The position numbers were made by a program, and so were the translations under genes. From assembly GCA_045119035.1 (NCBI GenBank), contig JBGVCU010000029.1, forward strand, positions 1 through 19,348: a stretch of DNA of 19,348 nucleotides, in the 5' to 3' direction. This DNA comes from CAYVQA01 sp045119035 (GTDB lineage: Bacteria > Bacillota_I > Bacilli_A > ML615J-28 > CAG-313). The notes beneath the pieces are model-generated. The model searched no databases. It worked only from the letters and a program-made list of their open reading frames with translations, and was not told where the DNA came from. Of this stretch, positions 1 to 6,995 are shown one piece after another; within the stretch, counting starts at the first letter, position 1; the number at the start of each line of letters is the position of its first letter.

Positions 1-2
1 TA

Positions 3-140
3 AAACAACTTTTTATAAAATGTAAAGTTATTATTCTACGTAAATATCTACATTTAAAAGAAGTCAATGAGTTTCCTGTTTTACAGGAAATAATTGATAG
101 AGGTCTTTTGTATAGACCATATAGAATTTCATTCTATTAA
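3..140 (+). CDS. C-terminal end of a possible unknown protein (partial)
   Basis: The frame is open from the window edge for 45 codons and ends at TAA 138-140, giving a C-terminus ending in RGLLYRPYRISFY. No start lies in the window, and I do not recognise a family. The frame is long for such AT-rich DNA and is followed at once by a bidirectional hairpin terminator, which fits the end of a + strand gene converging on the DHH gene. However, the same bases hold three or four short perfect hairpins (for example 72-79 with 83-90), so the stretch could instead be a structured RNA. The call is tentative. Confidence 0.4.
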   Translation, partial: KQLFIKCKVIILRKYLHLKEVNEFPVLQEIIDRGLLYRPYRISFY

Positions 141-141
141 A

Positions 142-199
142 CAAAAGTATTTTAATGTTAAAAAATTTATATATTTTTTAATAGTTTTTAATACTTTTG
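142..199. terminator. Bidirectional hairpin terminator between convergent genes
   Basis: CAAAAGTATT (142-151) pairs with AATACTTTTG (190-199). An inner A/T-rich arm also pairs, giving a long imperfect stem with T-runs on both strands. It lies between the + strand frame ending at 140 and the - strand gene ending at 228, where a shared terminator would be expected. Confidence 0.55.
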
Positions 200-227
200 A
201 ATACATTGTCATTTTTGTCTCAAAATT

Positions 228-1130
228 TTAGAAAGGTAAACATGGATGTTCTTGAACAAAATTGTTCAACAAAATTCCTAATCGCTTACACTCTTCTGTT
301 AAATCACCTTCATGTTTGTACGTAAACGCATAAGGATGACCATAAATTTGACCCATTACTTTCATTCTCAATTCGTTTAAATCGTCTTCTGAGAAATCCC
401 AATTTTGATTTACTCTGACTTTATAAATGTTATTATAAATTCCAATAACAAATGTCTGTCTGAATTTATGCTGCTGAATTACAATATCATTAAAGCAAGT
501 GTGTGAAAAAACAAACGAAACGCAACCGCATTGTCTTAAACATGTTTTTTCGATTTCATTGATCTTTTCTAAATCATCATCTACAATCTTTTGTGCGGAT
601 GGTAAGTAGTTCGACGGTAAACAATAATCATTCTTAATAAGATATTCTGCTAGTTCATCAATATTCTTAGTCCAAAACCACTTGTTTAATCTTTGGGCAT
701 TGTAAAACAGTTCATCATTCTGTTTCCAAGTGTCATAGATATTAATCATTCTAATTAAGAATTTAAGATTATCATTATCGATTTTAAATTTACTAAGACA
801 TTCTGTACTTGCACAATGAGTTGTATTAATAAAACGTCTAAAGTTTGGCTTAGTATCTAAATCAGTAAAGAAATCTTTGGAGTAGGAATGATGATCGAAC
901 AAAATTACAGCTTTTTTGTTTTCGATAAGTTTGATTAAATCATCTTTATGGTCGCCAAAACATAAATCAGTGATCATCACATGTTCATCATTATCGTTTA
1001 AGATATTTTGAACTTGTTCTGAGAAATCACCATAATATGTATGATATGTTTTACTGATATTGTTATACTTTGTATTTACGCAAAGCATACAACCTAAAGC
1101 ATCTAAATCGTTGTGTGTAAAATGTATCAT
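228..1130 (-). CDS. DHH-family phosphoesterase
   Basis: A 300-residue protein with the metal-binding motifs of the DHH superfamily (RecJ/NrnA/GdpP-type phosphodiesterases): H-N-D-L-D at residues 6-10 followed by ALGC, an isolated D55 in ITDLCF, D-H-H at 79-81 in LFDHH, and D133 in NIYDTW as the fourth ligand. Family members hydrolyse phosphodiester bonds in short oligonucleotides, cyclic dinucleotides or single-stranded DNA using two Mn ions. The length fits a catalytic DHH domain plus a short C-terminal domain, as in nanoRNase-like proteins, so an oligonucleotide or signal-nucleotide phosphodiesterase is a reasonable inference. The substrate cannot be read from the sequence. AAGGAAA precedes the ATG. 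The 5' leader carries the CAATAGCAGTTCAC motif found upstream of two other genes here. It is transcribed alone and divergently from the 1208 gene. Confidence 0.85.
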   Translation of the reverse strand: MIHFTHNDLDALGCMLCVNTKYNNISKTYHTYYGDFSEQVQNILNDNDEHVMITDLCFGDHKDDLIKLIENKKAVILFDHHSYSKDFFTDLDTKPNFRRFINTTHCASTECLSKFKIDNDNLKFLIRMINIYDTWKQNDELFYNAQRLNKWFWTKNIDELAEYLIKNDYCLPSNYLPSAQKIVDDDLEKINEIEKTCLRQCGCVSFVFSHTCFNDIVIQQHKFRQTFVIGIYNNIYKVRVNQNWDFSEDDLNELRMKVMGQIYGHPYAFTYKHEGDLTEECKRLGILLNNFVQEHPCLPF

Positions 1131-1149
1131 CTTAAATTTCCTTCACTGT

Positions 1150-1163
1150 GTGAACTGCTATTG
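1150..1163 (-). promoter_or_regulatory. Leader motif CAATAGCAGTTCAC, copy 1
   Basis: On the - strand this 14-mer sits 19 nt upstream of the ATG of the DHH gene and just downstream of its predicted -10 box, so it would be near the 5' end of the mRNA. The same 14-mer lies exactly 19 nt upstream of the TTG start at 12182 and 55 nt upstream of the ATG at 18150. It equals the first bases of the 168-bp element at 9442-9609. Confidence 0.5.
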
Positions 1164-1177
1164 TTTTTTGTTATTAT

Positions 1178-1205
1178 ATTATAAATAAATATAAAAGAGG
1201 AACAA
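1178..1205 (-). promoter_or_regulatory. Sigma70-like promoter for the DHH gene
   Basis: On the - strand TTGTTC (1205-1200) and TATAAT (1183-1178) are separated by 16 nt, the spacer also seen at three other promoters here. Transcription would start around 1171 and give a leader of about 40 nt. The -35 box overlaps the translation start region of the divergent + strand gene. Confidence 0.5.
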
Positions 1206-1207
1206 TT

Positions 1208-1738
1208 ATGATAGACTTAAATTCACTAACTTTATACAAAGAAAAGATAAATTCGTATGTTGATAACGATATTTTAGATATTTCAACAAAATCAAATATC
1301 TTAAGTTTGTTTAAGATCAAAAACTATACCGGAAATGGAATTGAACCTCATGGTAGTGTGAAAATTGATGAAAATGGTATAGCAACAGACTTTCGTCGAG
1401 GTAATTACATTCTAACAGGCTTAAGTGCTGATATTCTAAATACTGACAATTTCGAGATTCAAACTAAGTTTAAATTATCTTCATTAAGACCTTCTTCTGG
1501 AATGCATTATATTTGGGCAGCTACTTGTGATAGTTATGATCCTCCCCGTTGCAATTTATTTTCAACAGGATTTACTGGTTCGCGATATGGATTTCATGGA
1601 TTATGGGTATATAATGGTTCCGACTATTTGTATTCTTGTATATATATGTTTCCTTATACAGATGAAGAACAAATAAAAAACGCTATTATAGATAAATGGT
1701 TTGTTTTAAATCAAAAATTCTCAAAGGATACAGTATAA
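1208..1738 (+). CDS. Possible LamG/concanavalin-A-like domain protein, N-terminal part, stopped early
   Basis: A 176-residue frame begins at an ATG with AGAGGA 6 nt upstream. The text resembles LamG/ConA-like jelly-roll domains common in phage fibres and baseplate proteins: ADILNTDNFEIQTKFKL is the typical 'ordinary strand' opening, followed by W-rich strands (YIWAA, HGLWVYNG) and DKWFVLNQKF near the end. The frame meets TAA at 1736-1738, but the same frame continues for 68 codons as plausible LamG-like sequence up to 1943-1945. The gene was therefore probably 245 codons long and carries a nonsense mutation, or a sequencing error, or is read through. An adhesion or sugar-binding role is inferred from the fold only. 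It heads an operon-like run with a radical SAM gene. Confidence 0.6.
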   Translation: MIDLNSLTLYKEKINSYVDNDILDISTKSNILSLFKIKNYTGNGIEPHGSVKIDENGIATDFRRGNYILTGLSADILNTDNFEIQTKFKLSSLRPSSGMHYIWAATCDSYDPPRCNLFSTGFTGSRYGFHGLWVYNGSDYLYSCIYMFPYTDEEQIKNAIIDKWFVLNQKFSKDTV

Positions 1739-1945
1739 TCAACTCTAATTGATGAAAATGATAAAGTGTTATATAATAAAATAAATATGTTTAAATACAG
1801 ACCAAAAGATACATTTAATGGTACAAAATACATATGCTTTGGTAATATTTCAAACACAGGTGGTCAACCTACAAATATTACATATGATTTGTCAGAATGT
1901 TACATTAAAATTGATGACGAATTAGTTTCAAATTGGAATTTGTAA
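1739..1945 (+). pseudogene. In-frame C-terminal remainder of the LamG-like protein
   Basis: Directly after the TAA at 1736-1738 the same frame stays open for 68 codons (STLIDENDKVLYNKI... to KIDDELVSNWNL) and ends at TAA 1943-1945. The residues fit the last strands of a LamG-like domain (DENDKVLY, YICFGNIS, CYIKIDDELV). There is no Shine-Dalgarno before the only internal ATG (1787), so independent translation is unlikely. The final TAA overlaps the ATG of the next gene (TAATG), the kind of coupling expected if ribosomes normally reach this point. Confidence 0.6.
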
Positions 1946-2784
1946 TGGGATATTGTTTACTTCAACAATTAAAAACGCAAAAGTTTATTATAAGCGTAGT
2001 TTTAGCAAGACATTGCAATTTAAAATGCAGGTATTGTAACGGATTTTGTAATTTTGCTAAGAAAGAATTTTATGATTTCGAGCAATTAAAACAAGATATT
2101 TTAGAGCTGAAGAAAAACAATATACCAATTTCACATTTCACTTTTTGGGGTGGAGAACCATTACTCCATCCTAATTTGACTGAAATTTTGGATTTTACGT
2201 ATCAACAATTTCCAAATACATATTTGGCAATTTTAACTAATGGTAAAGATTTATTAAAAATGGATGATAATTTTTATCAAGTAGTAAAAAGAACAAAAAC
2301 AAATATAATGTATTCAATGTACGGAAATTCAAATATAGATTACAAAAAATCAATAGAATATGTAAAATCTAAAGGATGTCAAATCACAAATGTTAGATAC
2401 GAGAATAAAAGAAATCAACATGAAGACTTATCGATGACTAAATTTTTAGTTCATAGATTTGCAAAAACACCGTTGGATGGTAGAAAAAACAGACAAGGAT
2501 GTGACTGTGATGGAAACGCAATGTGGAATGGAAAAATATATCTGTGTCATAGAATTGCGTTGATTGATACTTTTATCGAAAAAACTAAATTTAATTTACC
2601 CTTAGAAAATTCAAGCATAGATGTAAAAGGTATTTCTAAACAAAAACTGTTTAATTTTCTTTTAAAAACACCTAAAGTATGCAATTATTGCTTAGGCTTT
2701 GATAAATCTATTGTAAAGGATTGGACTACTGAAAAAGGCGAGATTAGAGATTTGATTTGTGAAAAATATGGAGACAAATTTTGA
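1945..2784 (+). CDS. Radical SAM enzyme with C-terminal cysteine clusters
   Basis: A 279-residue protein from the ATG at 1945, which overlaps the preceding stop as TAATG; a TTG at 1933 in the same frame lacks support. C24-x3-C28-x2-C31 (RHCNLKCRYC) is the canonical radical SAM [4Fe-4S] motif. GGEPLLHPN is the SAM-binding GGE motif, and LTNGKDLL follows. Late cysteines (CDCDGNAMW, YLCHR, VCNYC) suggest a SPASM/twitch-like auxiliary cluster. It shares this plan and an N-terminal MGY with the three radical SAM genes at 9632-12182. Such enzymes start 5'-deoxyadenosyl radical chemistry on peptides, sugars or bases. The substrate is unknown. The downstream small gene and FAD oxidoreductase overlap it, so the three probably act in one pathway. 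Confidence 0.85.
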   Translation: MGYCLLQQLKTQKFIISVVLARHCNLKCRYCNGFCNFAKKEFYDFEQLKQDILELKKNNIPISHFTFWGGEPLLHPNLTEILDFTYQQFPNTYLAILTNGKDLLKMDDNFYQVVKRTKTNIMYSMYGNSNIDYKKSIEYVKSKGCQITNVRYENKRNQHEDLSMTKFLVHRFAKTPLDGRKNRQGCDCDGNAMWNGKIYLCHRIALIDTFIEKTKFNLPLENSSIDVKGISKQKLFNFLLKTPKVCNYCLGFDKSIVKDWTTEKGEIRDLICEKYGDKF

Positions 2785-3059
2785 AATTAAGAAGATTAAA
2801 TAAAGCTATTAAAATAGTTAAAAAGCAATGGACTAAAATGAACATTGAAAGTTATTCTTTTAATAACAAAAAAGTGCTCGTAAATTTTAATAATCTATAT
2901 ATTAGTATTAAATATAAAGAAAATAAACATTATGCAAAAGTTCGATTAGCATATTATAAAGATGTTAATGATAGGTTAAAAATGACAAGCTCATTCTTTT
3001 ATGATGTTCCTTTGAATCGAATGGTAGATTTGTTTAAATGGTTGGATGAAAATGCGTAA
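2781..3059 (+). CDS. Unknown small basic protein between radical SAM and FAD genes
   Basis: A 92-residue protein starting at TTG 2781, with GGAG 7 nt upstream. The TTG overlaps the TGA of the radical SAM gene (TTGA), implying translational coupling. It opens with a Lys/Arg-rich helix (KLRRLNKAIKIVKKQW) and then predicted strands (KKVLVNFNNLYISIKYK, AKVRLAYYK). It has no cysteines, signal peptide or membrane segment. I do not recognise it. Its place between two coupled redox enzymes suggests an accessory or carrier role in that pathway, but nothing in the sequence proves this. Confidence 0.7.
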   Translation: MKLRRLNKAIKIVKKQWTKMNIESYSFNNKKVLVNFNNLYISIKYKENKHYAKVRLAYYKDVNDRLKMTSSFFYDVPLNRMVDLFKWLDENA

Positions 3060-3990
3060 TGCTGTAATTATCGGTGCTGGATTTTACGGACTAATGTTAG
3101 CTACATTTTTAGCTAAAAAATACAATGTAACTGTATATGAGGAAACAGATGATGTAATGACAAAAGCAAGTTCTTTATGTCAAATGCGAATTCATACAGG
3201 AATGATGTATCCTAAAAATTTACAAACAGCATTAAGTTGTGTTAAAACATTTAAACCATTTATGCTCAAATTTAAGAAAGCAATCGTTGATGATTTCGAA
3301 TCAATTTATGCGATTGCAAAAGATGGAAATATCACAACTGAAGAATTTAAGTATTCGCAAAAAATATTAGGTTCAAAATGTAAAGAAATCAAAAATGAAT
3401 TTTTCGATCCTAATTTAATTGACTCCGTATTTAAATGTAATGAATTTACATTTGAACCTAATATTATTAAACAAATTTTATTAGATAAATGTGCCAAACT
3501 AAAAGTTAAAATCTTCTTTAATCGTAAAGTAGATAACTTAAAAGAAATCAAAGCGGATAAAATTTTTTTATGTAATTATAATAATATTAATACATTATTA
3601 AAAAATTCTAATTATAAAACTATTAATAACTTCACTGTAATTCCGTTTGAAAAAATATTCGCTTATGATAATTTAGGAAGAGAAGCTATAACTATTATTG
3701 ATGGCAATTACTTTAGTTCAATGTGCTTAAAGGATACAGATTTGAAAACATATACTGGTGCAGAACTATCACAAACTGATAAAACAAATTATATAAAAGT
3801 TTTTGAGCGAGTTAAAAAATATATTCCTGAAATTGAGTTAAAGTACGATCATTCACAATTTGGTGTTAAAACTTTTATAAAAGGCACAAGAACTTGTCAT
3901 GTTGAAAAGATTGATGAAAATATCTATGCAATTTTAGGTGGTAAAATTACTAATGTTTTCAATATGTTTGAACAATTAAAATTTCTTTAA
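3052..3990 (+). CDS. FAD-dependent oxidoreductase (DAAO-like fold)
   Basis: The N-terminal AVIIGAGFYGLMLATFL is a Rossmann dinucleotide-binding GxGxxG motif, and VTVYEE at the end of strand 2 supplies the acidic residue that binds ribose, typical of FAD-dependent amine or hydroxyacid oxidoreductases. MRIHTGMMYPKN and GVKTFIKGTRTCHVEKI followed by AILGGKITNVF fit the substrate and C-terminal FAD-contact regions of the DAAO/GlpD-like clan. I prefer the ATG at 3052 (312 residues) because GGA lies 5 nt upstream; an in-frame ATG at 3046 lacks a Shine-Dalgarno. The start overlaps the end of the 92-aa gene. It probably oxidises an amino or hydroxyl group on the product or substrate of the neighbouring radical SAM enzyme; that link is inferred from coupling alone. 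Confidence 0.78.
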   Translation: MRNAVIIGAGFYGLMLATFLAKKYNVTVYEETDDVMTKASSLCQMRIHTGMMYPKNLQTALSCVKTFKPFMLKFKKAIVDDFESIYAIAKDGNITTEEFKYSQKILGSKCKEIKNEFFDPNLIDSVFKCNEFTFEPNIIKQILLDKCAKLKVKIFFNRKVDNLKEIKADKIFLCNYNNINTLLKNSNYKTINNFTVIPFEKIFAYDNLGREAITIIDGNYFSSMCLKDTDLKTYTGAELSQTDKTNYIKVFERVKKYIPEIELKYDHSQFGVKTFIKGTRTCHVEKIDENIYAILGGKITNVFNMFEQLKFL

Positions 3991-3998
3991 AATGATTG

Positions 3999-4026
3999 TT
4001 GACATCATCTTAAATTCAACTATAAT
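3999..4026 (+). promoter_or_regulatory. Strong sigma70-like promoter 1 for the zinc-protein gene
   Basis: TTGACA (3999-4004) and TATAAT (4021-4026), both perfect consensus hexamers, are separated by 16 nt. The promoter starts just after the FAD gene stop and drives the gene at 4140. It indicates recognition by a host RNA polymerase of the sigma70/sigmaA type. Confidence 0.7.
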
Positions 4027-4075
4027 TAAAGCATAAGAACAATTTAGAACAAATTAAAAAAGTTTTAAAAAATTC

Positions 4076-4104
4076 TTGCAAAGTTTGAAATTCTATATTA
4101 TAAT
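4076..4104 (+). promoter_or_regulatory. Sigma70-like promoter 2 for the zinc-protein gene
   Basis: TTGCAA (4076-4081), a 17-nt spacer and TATAAT (4099-4104) form a second start site 36 nt before the ATG. Two tandem promoters suggest strong or early expression of this single gene. Confidence 0.6.
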
Positions 4105-4139
4105 GAACATAGAAAGTTAGGAAATTAGAGGAATTTGTT

Positions 4140-4673
4140 ATGAATACAATCAATATTAACTCAGTTGCTGCTAATGCTAAGTGTTCTCGTTTTATCACAA
4201 ATGTAATGGCACATGGTGAGGAAATGTTAAAACACAGATGGCATTTTGTTGATGCATATGTTTCAGAAGAACGTGAAACTTGCTCGTTTTGTGGTAAAAA
4301 GCATTTAAAATATGTTGCAATTATTGCAAACGAACATGGTGAGCTTGCAAAGGTTGGCATGGTTTGTGTTCACACCTTATGTGGTGATTCAGAATTATTC
4401 AACGAAATCAAATCAACAATCAACAAGTTAAGAAGAGAAACATACAAGTTAGCAGCTAAGAAAAAGCGTTTTATGAAACGCAAATTTGTAGAGAAATTAG
4501 GTGCTTATGTATGTGAATTAAAGAGACCTAAAGCTACTGTTACAATCATTAAGACTAGAGATAGTTACTCAGTTTCATACAAAGGTAAAGTTGCTGATAC
4601 TTTTAACCATCACAAAATAACTTCTTTAGAAATGGCTAAGGAAGCAGGATTTGAGTTATATAATCAGAAATAG
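4140..4673 (+). CDS. Putative zinc-binding protein of unknown function
   Basis: A 177-residue protein with GAGGAA 5 nt before the ATG. C48-x2-C51 (TCSFCGKKH) and C76-x4-C81 (MVCVHTLCG) form a likely zinc ribbon or knuckle. Between them lies a YVAIIANEHGELAKVG strand-turn segment, as in small phage proteins that sense nucleotides or nucleic acids. The C-terminal half is very basic (KLRRETYKLAAKKKRFMKRKF) and ends in a beta-rich segment (TVTIIKTRDSYSVSYKGKVAD). No catalytic motif is visible, so nucleic-acid binding is the best inference. It is monocistronic, preceded by two consensus promoters and followed 15 nt after the TAG stop by the 80-bp inverted element, so it may be an early, highly expressed protein. 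Confidence 0.75.
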   Translation: MNTININSVAANAKCSRFITNVMAHGEEMLKHRWHFVDAYVSEERETCSFCGKKHLKYVAIIANEHGELAKVGMVCVHTLCGDSELFNEIKSTINKLRRETYKLAAKKKRFMKRKFVEKLGAYVCELKRPKATVTIIKTRDSYSVSYKGKVADTFNHHKITSLEMAKEAGFELYNQK

Positions 4674-4687
4674 TGTATAACACGGCT

Positions 4688-4767
4688 AAAACGCTGATAG
4701 AACGATATTAAGGCATTTATGGTATATCTATACATAAACTTATATAATCTTAATCTATGAGCGTTTT
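4688..4767 (-). repeat. 80-bp inverted-end element, copy E1
   Basis: Read on the - strand it begins AAAACGCTCATAGA and ends TCTATCAGCGTTTT; the two ends are near-perfect inverted repeats of each other (one mismatch). A second element of exactly 80 bp with the same ends lies in opposite orientation at 14304-14383. The last 21 bases match almost completely, while the middle has diverged but keeps a small inner hairpin (TTTATG/CATAAA here). It starts 15 bp after a stop codon and contains no ORF. Confidence 0.65.
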
Positions 4768-4852
4768 AATAGCATTTTAAACAATATTGTTGATATAAAA
4801 CGAATAGTTGCATTCCATTTCTAGCTAATTTCTAAAATTTTTGTTAAAATAC

Positions 4853-4911
4853 AACTGTCTACACAGTTAGATCAAGCAATTAAACTTAGGCTGAAATTCA
4901 GGTTTATTTGC
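4853..4911. terminator. Hairpins between convergent genes, possible terminator
   Basis: AACTGT (4853-4858) pairs with ACAGTT (4863-4868). GCAATTAAAC (4876-4885) pairs with GTTTATTTGC (4902-4911) at nine of ten positions around an inner CTGA/TCAG stem. They sit between the + strand gene ending at 4673 and the - strand gene ending at 4931. U-tracts are weak, so termination is likely but not certain. The rest of 4674-4930 shows only the 80-bp element and no ORF. Confidence 0.4.
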
Positions 4912-4930
4912 AAGTGAATTTTAAATTATT

Positions 4931-6061
4931 TTAATATATTGAACCATCGTACCAATCGGGTTCATTGCCTTCAAGTGGTGAATCGTAGAACATTTCATGC
5001 ATATCTTTAACCTTTGAAACATTCCATTTTGAAATGTCACCGTTGAAATCAGAGCCAGAGAACATAAAATATATATCTTTAACATTAGAAACATTCCACT
5101 TTGAAATGTCTCCATTGAATTTAGAATTCATGAACATTTCATGCATATCTTCAACACTTGAAACATCCCACTTAGAAATGTCACCGTTGAAATCAGAACG
5201 TTCAAACATACACGACATATCTTCAACATTAGAAACATTCCACCTTGAAATGTCTCCAGTAAACTTAGAACCACAGAACATGGCTTCCATATCTACAACT
5301 TTAGAGGTATTCCATTTTGAAATGTCTCCGTTAAATTTAGACCTTTTAAATATAAAGCTCATATATTTAACTTTAGAAGTATTCCACTTTGAAATGTCTC
5401 CATTGAATTTAGAATTCATGAACATTTCATGCATATCTTCAACACTTGAAATATCCCACTTAGAAATGTCTCCAGTAAACTTAGAACCATAGAACATTCT
5501 GTTCATTTTCTTTACATTTGAAACATCCCAACCAGAAATGTCACCGTTAAACTCAGCAAAATTACTAAATAATCTACTCATATCTGTTATCAAAGATGTA
5601 TCGATAAAGTTAAGATCGCAATTATTACCTTGCTCTTCAATTGTTTCTTCGATGATATCTATTAATTTATTTCTAGTTTCAGGTCTAACAGTATATTCAG
5701 ATTCATGCAATCTGCGTAAACGTCTTGATCTAGACTTATCTAGATCTTCTATCTCGTCTTCATATGACATCCACTCATCGATATCAAAATCAGAATCGTA
5801 TATTATCTTACCGTGTGCATTCTCAACATAGAAAACGACTGGATCACCAGAATCAGCACCAACGTTGAAAGCCCAATCCTTAAGTTCTTGTAAAGTAGCT
5901 TCATCAAACTCATCATATTTAGCTTGATCCTGAATTTCTAAAACCTTTCTTATAGCTTCACGATCATTTTCAAGATTAAATGTTTTGCGGAAGAATTTAT
6001 CGGAGTCCCACCCACGAGATCTTGCGCTATTGTTGTCAGTATAGTAAAATGTGTATTTCAT
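4931..6061 (-). CDS. DUF285 (BspA-like) repeat protein 1
   Basis: A 376-residue protein. Residues 1 to about 125 form an acidic N-terminal domain (KYTFYYTDNN, FNLENDREAIRKVL, PVVFYVENAHGKIIYDS) shared with the 7033 gene. Then comes RSRRLRRLHESEY and about eight 24-residue repeats with core GDISKWDVSxVxDMxxMF, the DUF285 repeat known from surface proteins of mycoplasmas and other bacteria and from some viruses. The repeat fold is leucine-rich-repeat-like and normally mediates protein contacts. There is no signal peptide, which argues against export. RLHE|S matches the LxE cleavage rule of T4-like prohead proteases and aligns with MKFIDFLNE|S at the start of the 6233 paralogue. AGGA lies 8 nt before the ATG. 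Two repeats (DNA near 5130 and 5417) are almost identical, a sign of recent internal exchange. Confidence 0.8.
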   Translation of the reverse strand: MKYTFYYTDNNSARSRGWDSDKFFRKTFNLENDREAIRKVLEIQDQAKYDEFDEATLQELKDWAFNVGADSGDPVVFYVENAHGKIIYDSDFDIDEWMSYEDEIEDLDKSRSRRLRRLHESEYTVRPETRNKLIDIIEETIEEQGNNCDLNFIDTSLITDMSRLFSNFAEFNGDISGWDVSNVKKMNRMFYGSKFTGDISKWDISSVEDMHEMFMNSKFNGDISKWNTSKVKYMSFIFKRSKFNGDISKWNTSKVVDMEAMFCGSKFTGDISRWNVSNVEDMSCMFERSDFNGDISKWDVSSVEDMHEMFMNSKFNGDISKWNVSNVKDIYFMFSGSDFNGDISKWNVSKVKDMHEMFYDSPLEGNEPDWYDGSIY

Positions 6062-6085
6062 GTTTAAATTCCTATTTATAACTAT

Positions 6086-6148
6086 TTAGCCCATGCATTT
6101 CCATAAAGAGTTAGATCTAGATTCATTTAAATAATGTTTATGTAACAT
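6086..6148 (-). pseudogene. Chimeric mini-ORF at a duplication junction (targeting peptide start fused to queE tail)
   Basis: On the - strand a 20-codon ORF, MLHKHYLNESRS followed by eight more residues, has a GGGGG Shine-Dalgarno 8 nt upstream. Its start and the 40 bases before it match the leader and start of the 6233 gene. Its last 28 bases come from the 3' end of queE read out of frame: 6062-6113 is identical to 8287-8338, including the queE end codons for TLYGNAWAK and TAG. The join lies next to GAATCTAGATC, which also occurs in the ESRS codons of the 7033 gene. It is most likely a recombination scar rather than a working gene. Confidence 0.65.
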
Positions 6149-6195
6149 ATTTTAACCCCCAAAAAATCTAATATATTTATAATATAATTTTAAAT

Positions 6196-6225
6196 AAAAA
6201 AATCCACTTAAGCAAGTGGATTTTT
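6196..6225 (-). terminator. Intrinsic terminator after DUF285 gene 2
   Basis: On the - strand AATCCACTT and AAGTGGATT form a perfect 9-bp stem with a 4-nt loop, followed by seven Ts. It starts 8 nt after the stop of the 6233 gene. T/A runs on both sides could make it work in both directions. A related copy lies at 6996-7025. Confidence 0.8.
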
Positions 6226-6232
6226 AAATTAT

Positions 6233-6949
6233 TTAATCGTTATACCAATCTGGCTCATTGCCTTCAAGAGCTGAGAGTGTAAACATACCACGCATCTTTT
6301 TAACATTTGAAACATCCCACTCTGAAATGTCACCGTTGAATTTAGAACATGAGAACATATATTCCATATCTTCAACATTTGAAACATCCCACTTTGAGAT
6401 ATCACCATTGAATTTAGATTTACAGAACATATATCTCATGTTTTTAACATTTGAAACATCCCATTTTGAAATGTTACCATTGAATTTAGATTCAAAGAAC
6501 ATATGTCCCGCGTATTTAACATTTGAAACATTCCACTTTGAAATGTCTCCATTAAAGTTAGAATCTGAGAATATGCCATCCATATTTCTAACATTTGAAA
6601 CATTCCATTTTGAAATATCACCATTGAATTTAGATTTACAGAACATATATCTCATGTTTTTAACATTTGAAACATCCCATTTTGAGATATCACCATTGAA
6701 GTCAGATCTAAAGAACATATAACTCATTTTTCTAACATTAGAAACATTCCATTTTGAAATGTCACCATTGAAAACAGAGCCGAAGAACAATTCACTCATG
6801 TCGTCAATCAGCGAAGTATCGATAAAGTTAAGATCACAATTAAAACCTTGTTCTTCGATTGTTTTATCAATGATATCTTTTAATTCATCTTTAGTTTTAG
6901 GTTGAACTGTAGTTTTAACAGATTCATTTAAAAAATCTATAAATTTCAT
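6233..6949 (-). CDS. DUF285 repeat protein 2 with T4-like capsid-targeting N-terminus
   Basis: A 238-residue protein. Residues 1-10, MKFIDFLNES, have the pattern of T4 capsid-targeting peptides (M-K-x-[YF]-x-[ED]-F-[LI]-x-E), with the E at the LxE prohead-protease site. Then a linker (TVQPKTKDELKDIIDKTIEEQG, written as in the 7033 protein) and seven 24-residue DUF285 repeats with core NGDISKWDVSNVxNM. This is the short form of the family: it lacks the N-terminal domain of its two neighbours, and its linker onward aligns directly with them. GGAG lies 8 nt before the ATG. It has its own terminator, and upstream AT-rich DNA could hold a promoter. Packaging into the head and injection with the DNA is an inference from the peptide pattern. 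Confidence 0.82.
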   Translation of the reverse strand: MKFIDFLNESVKTTVQPKTKDELKDIIDKTIEEQGFNCDLNFIDTSLIDDMSELFFGSVFNGDISKWNVSNVRKMSYMFFRSDFNGDISKWDVSNVKNMRYMFCKSKFNGDISKWNVSNVRNMDGIFSDSNFNGDISKWNVSNVKYAGHMFFESKFNGNISKWDVSNVKNMRYMFCKSKFNGDISKWDVSNVEDMEYMFSCSKFNGDISEWDVSNVKKMRGMFTLSALEGNEPDWYND

Positions 6950-6995
6950 TTTTTAACTCCAAAAAAATCTAATATATTTATAATATAATTTAAAC

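Noticed and set aside
3306..3551. - strand ORF inside the FAD oxidoreductase
   Set aside because: Antisense shadow of a gene with recognisable Rossmann motifs.
4016..4360. - strand ORF opposite the zinc-protein gene
   Set aside because: The + strand gene has two promoters, a good Shine-Dalgarno and paired cysteines; this ORF has none of these.
5034..5492. Long + strand ORFs opposite the DUF285 genes (5034-5492, 5538-5831, 6258-6722, 7157-7369)
   Set aside because: Their repeated MSPLNLE-type text is the antisense shadow of the 72-bp DUF285 repeats; they have no ribosome sites of their own.
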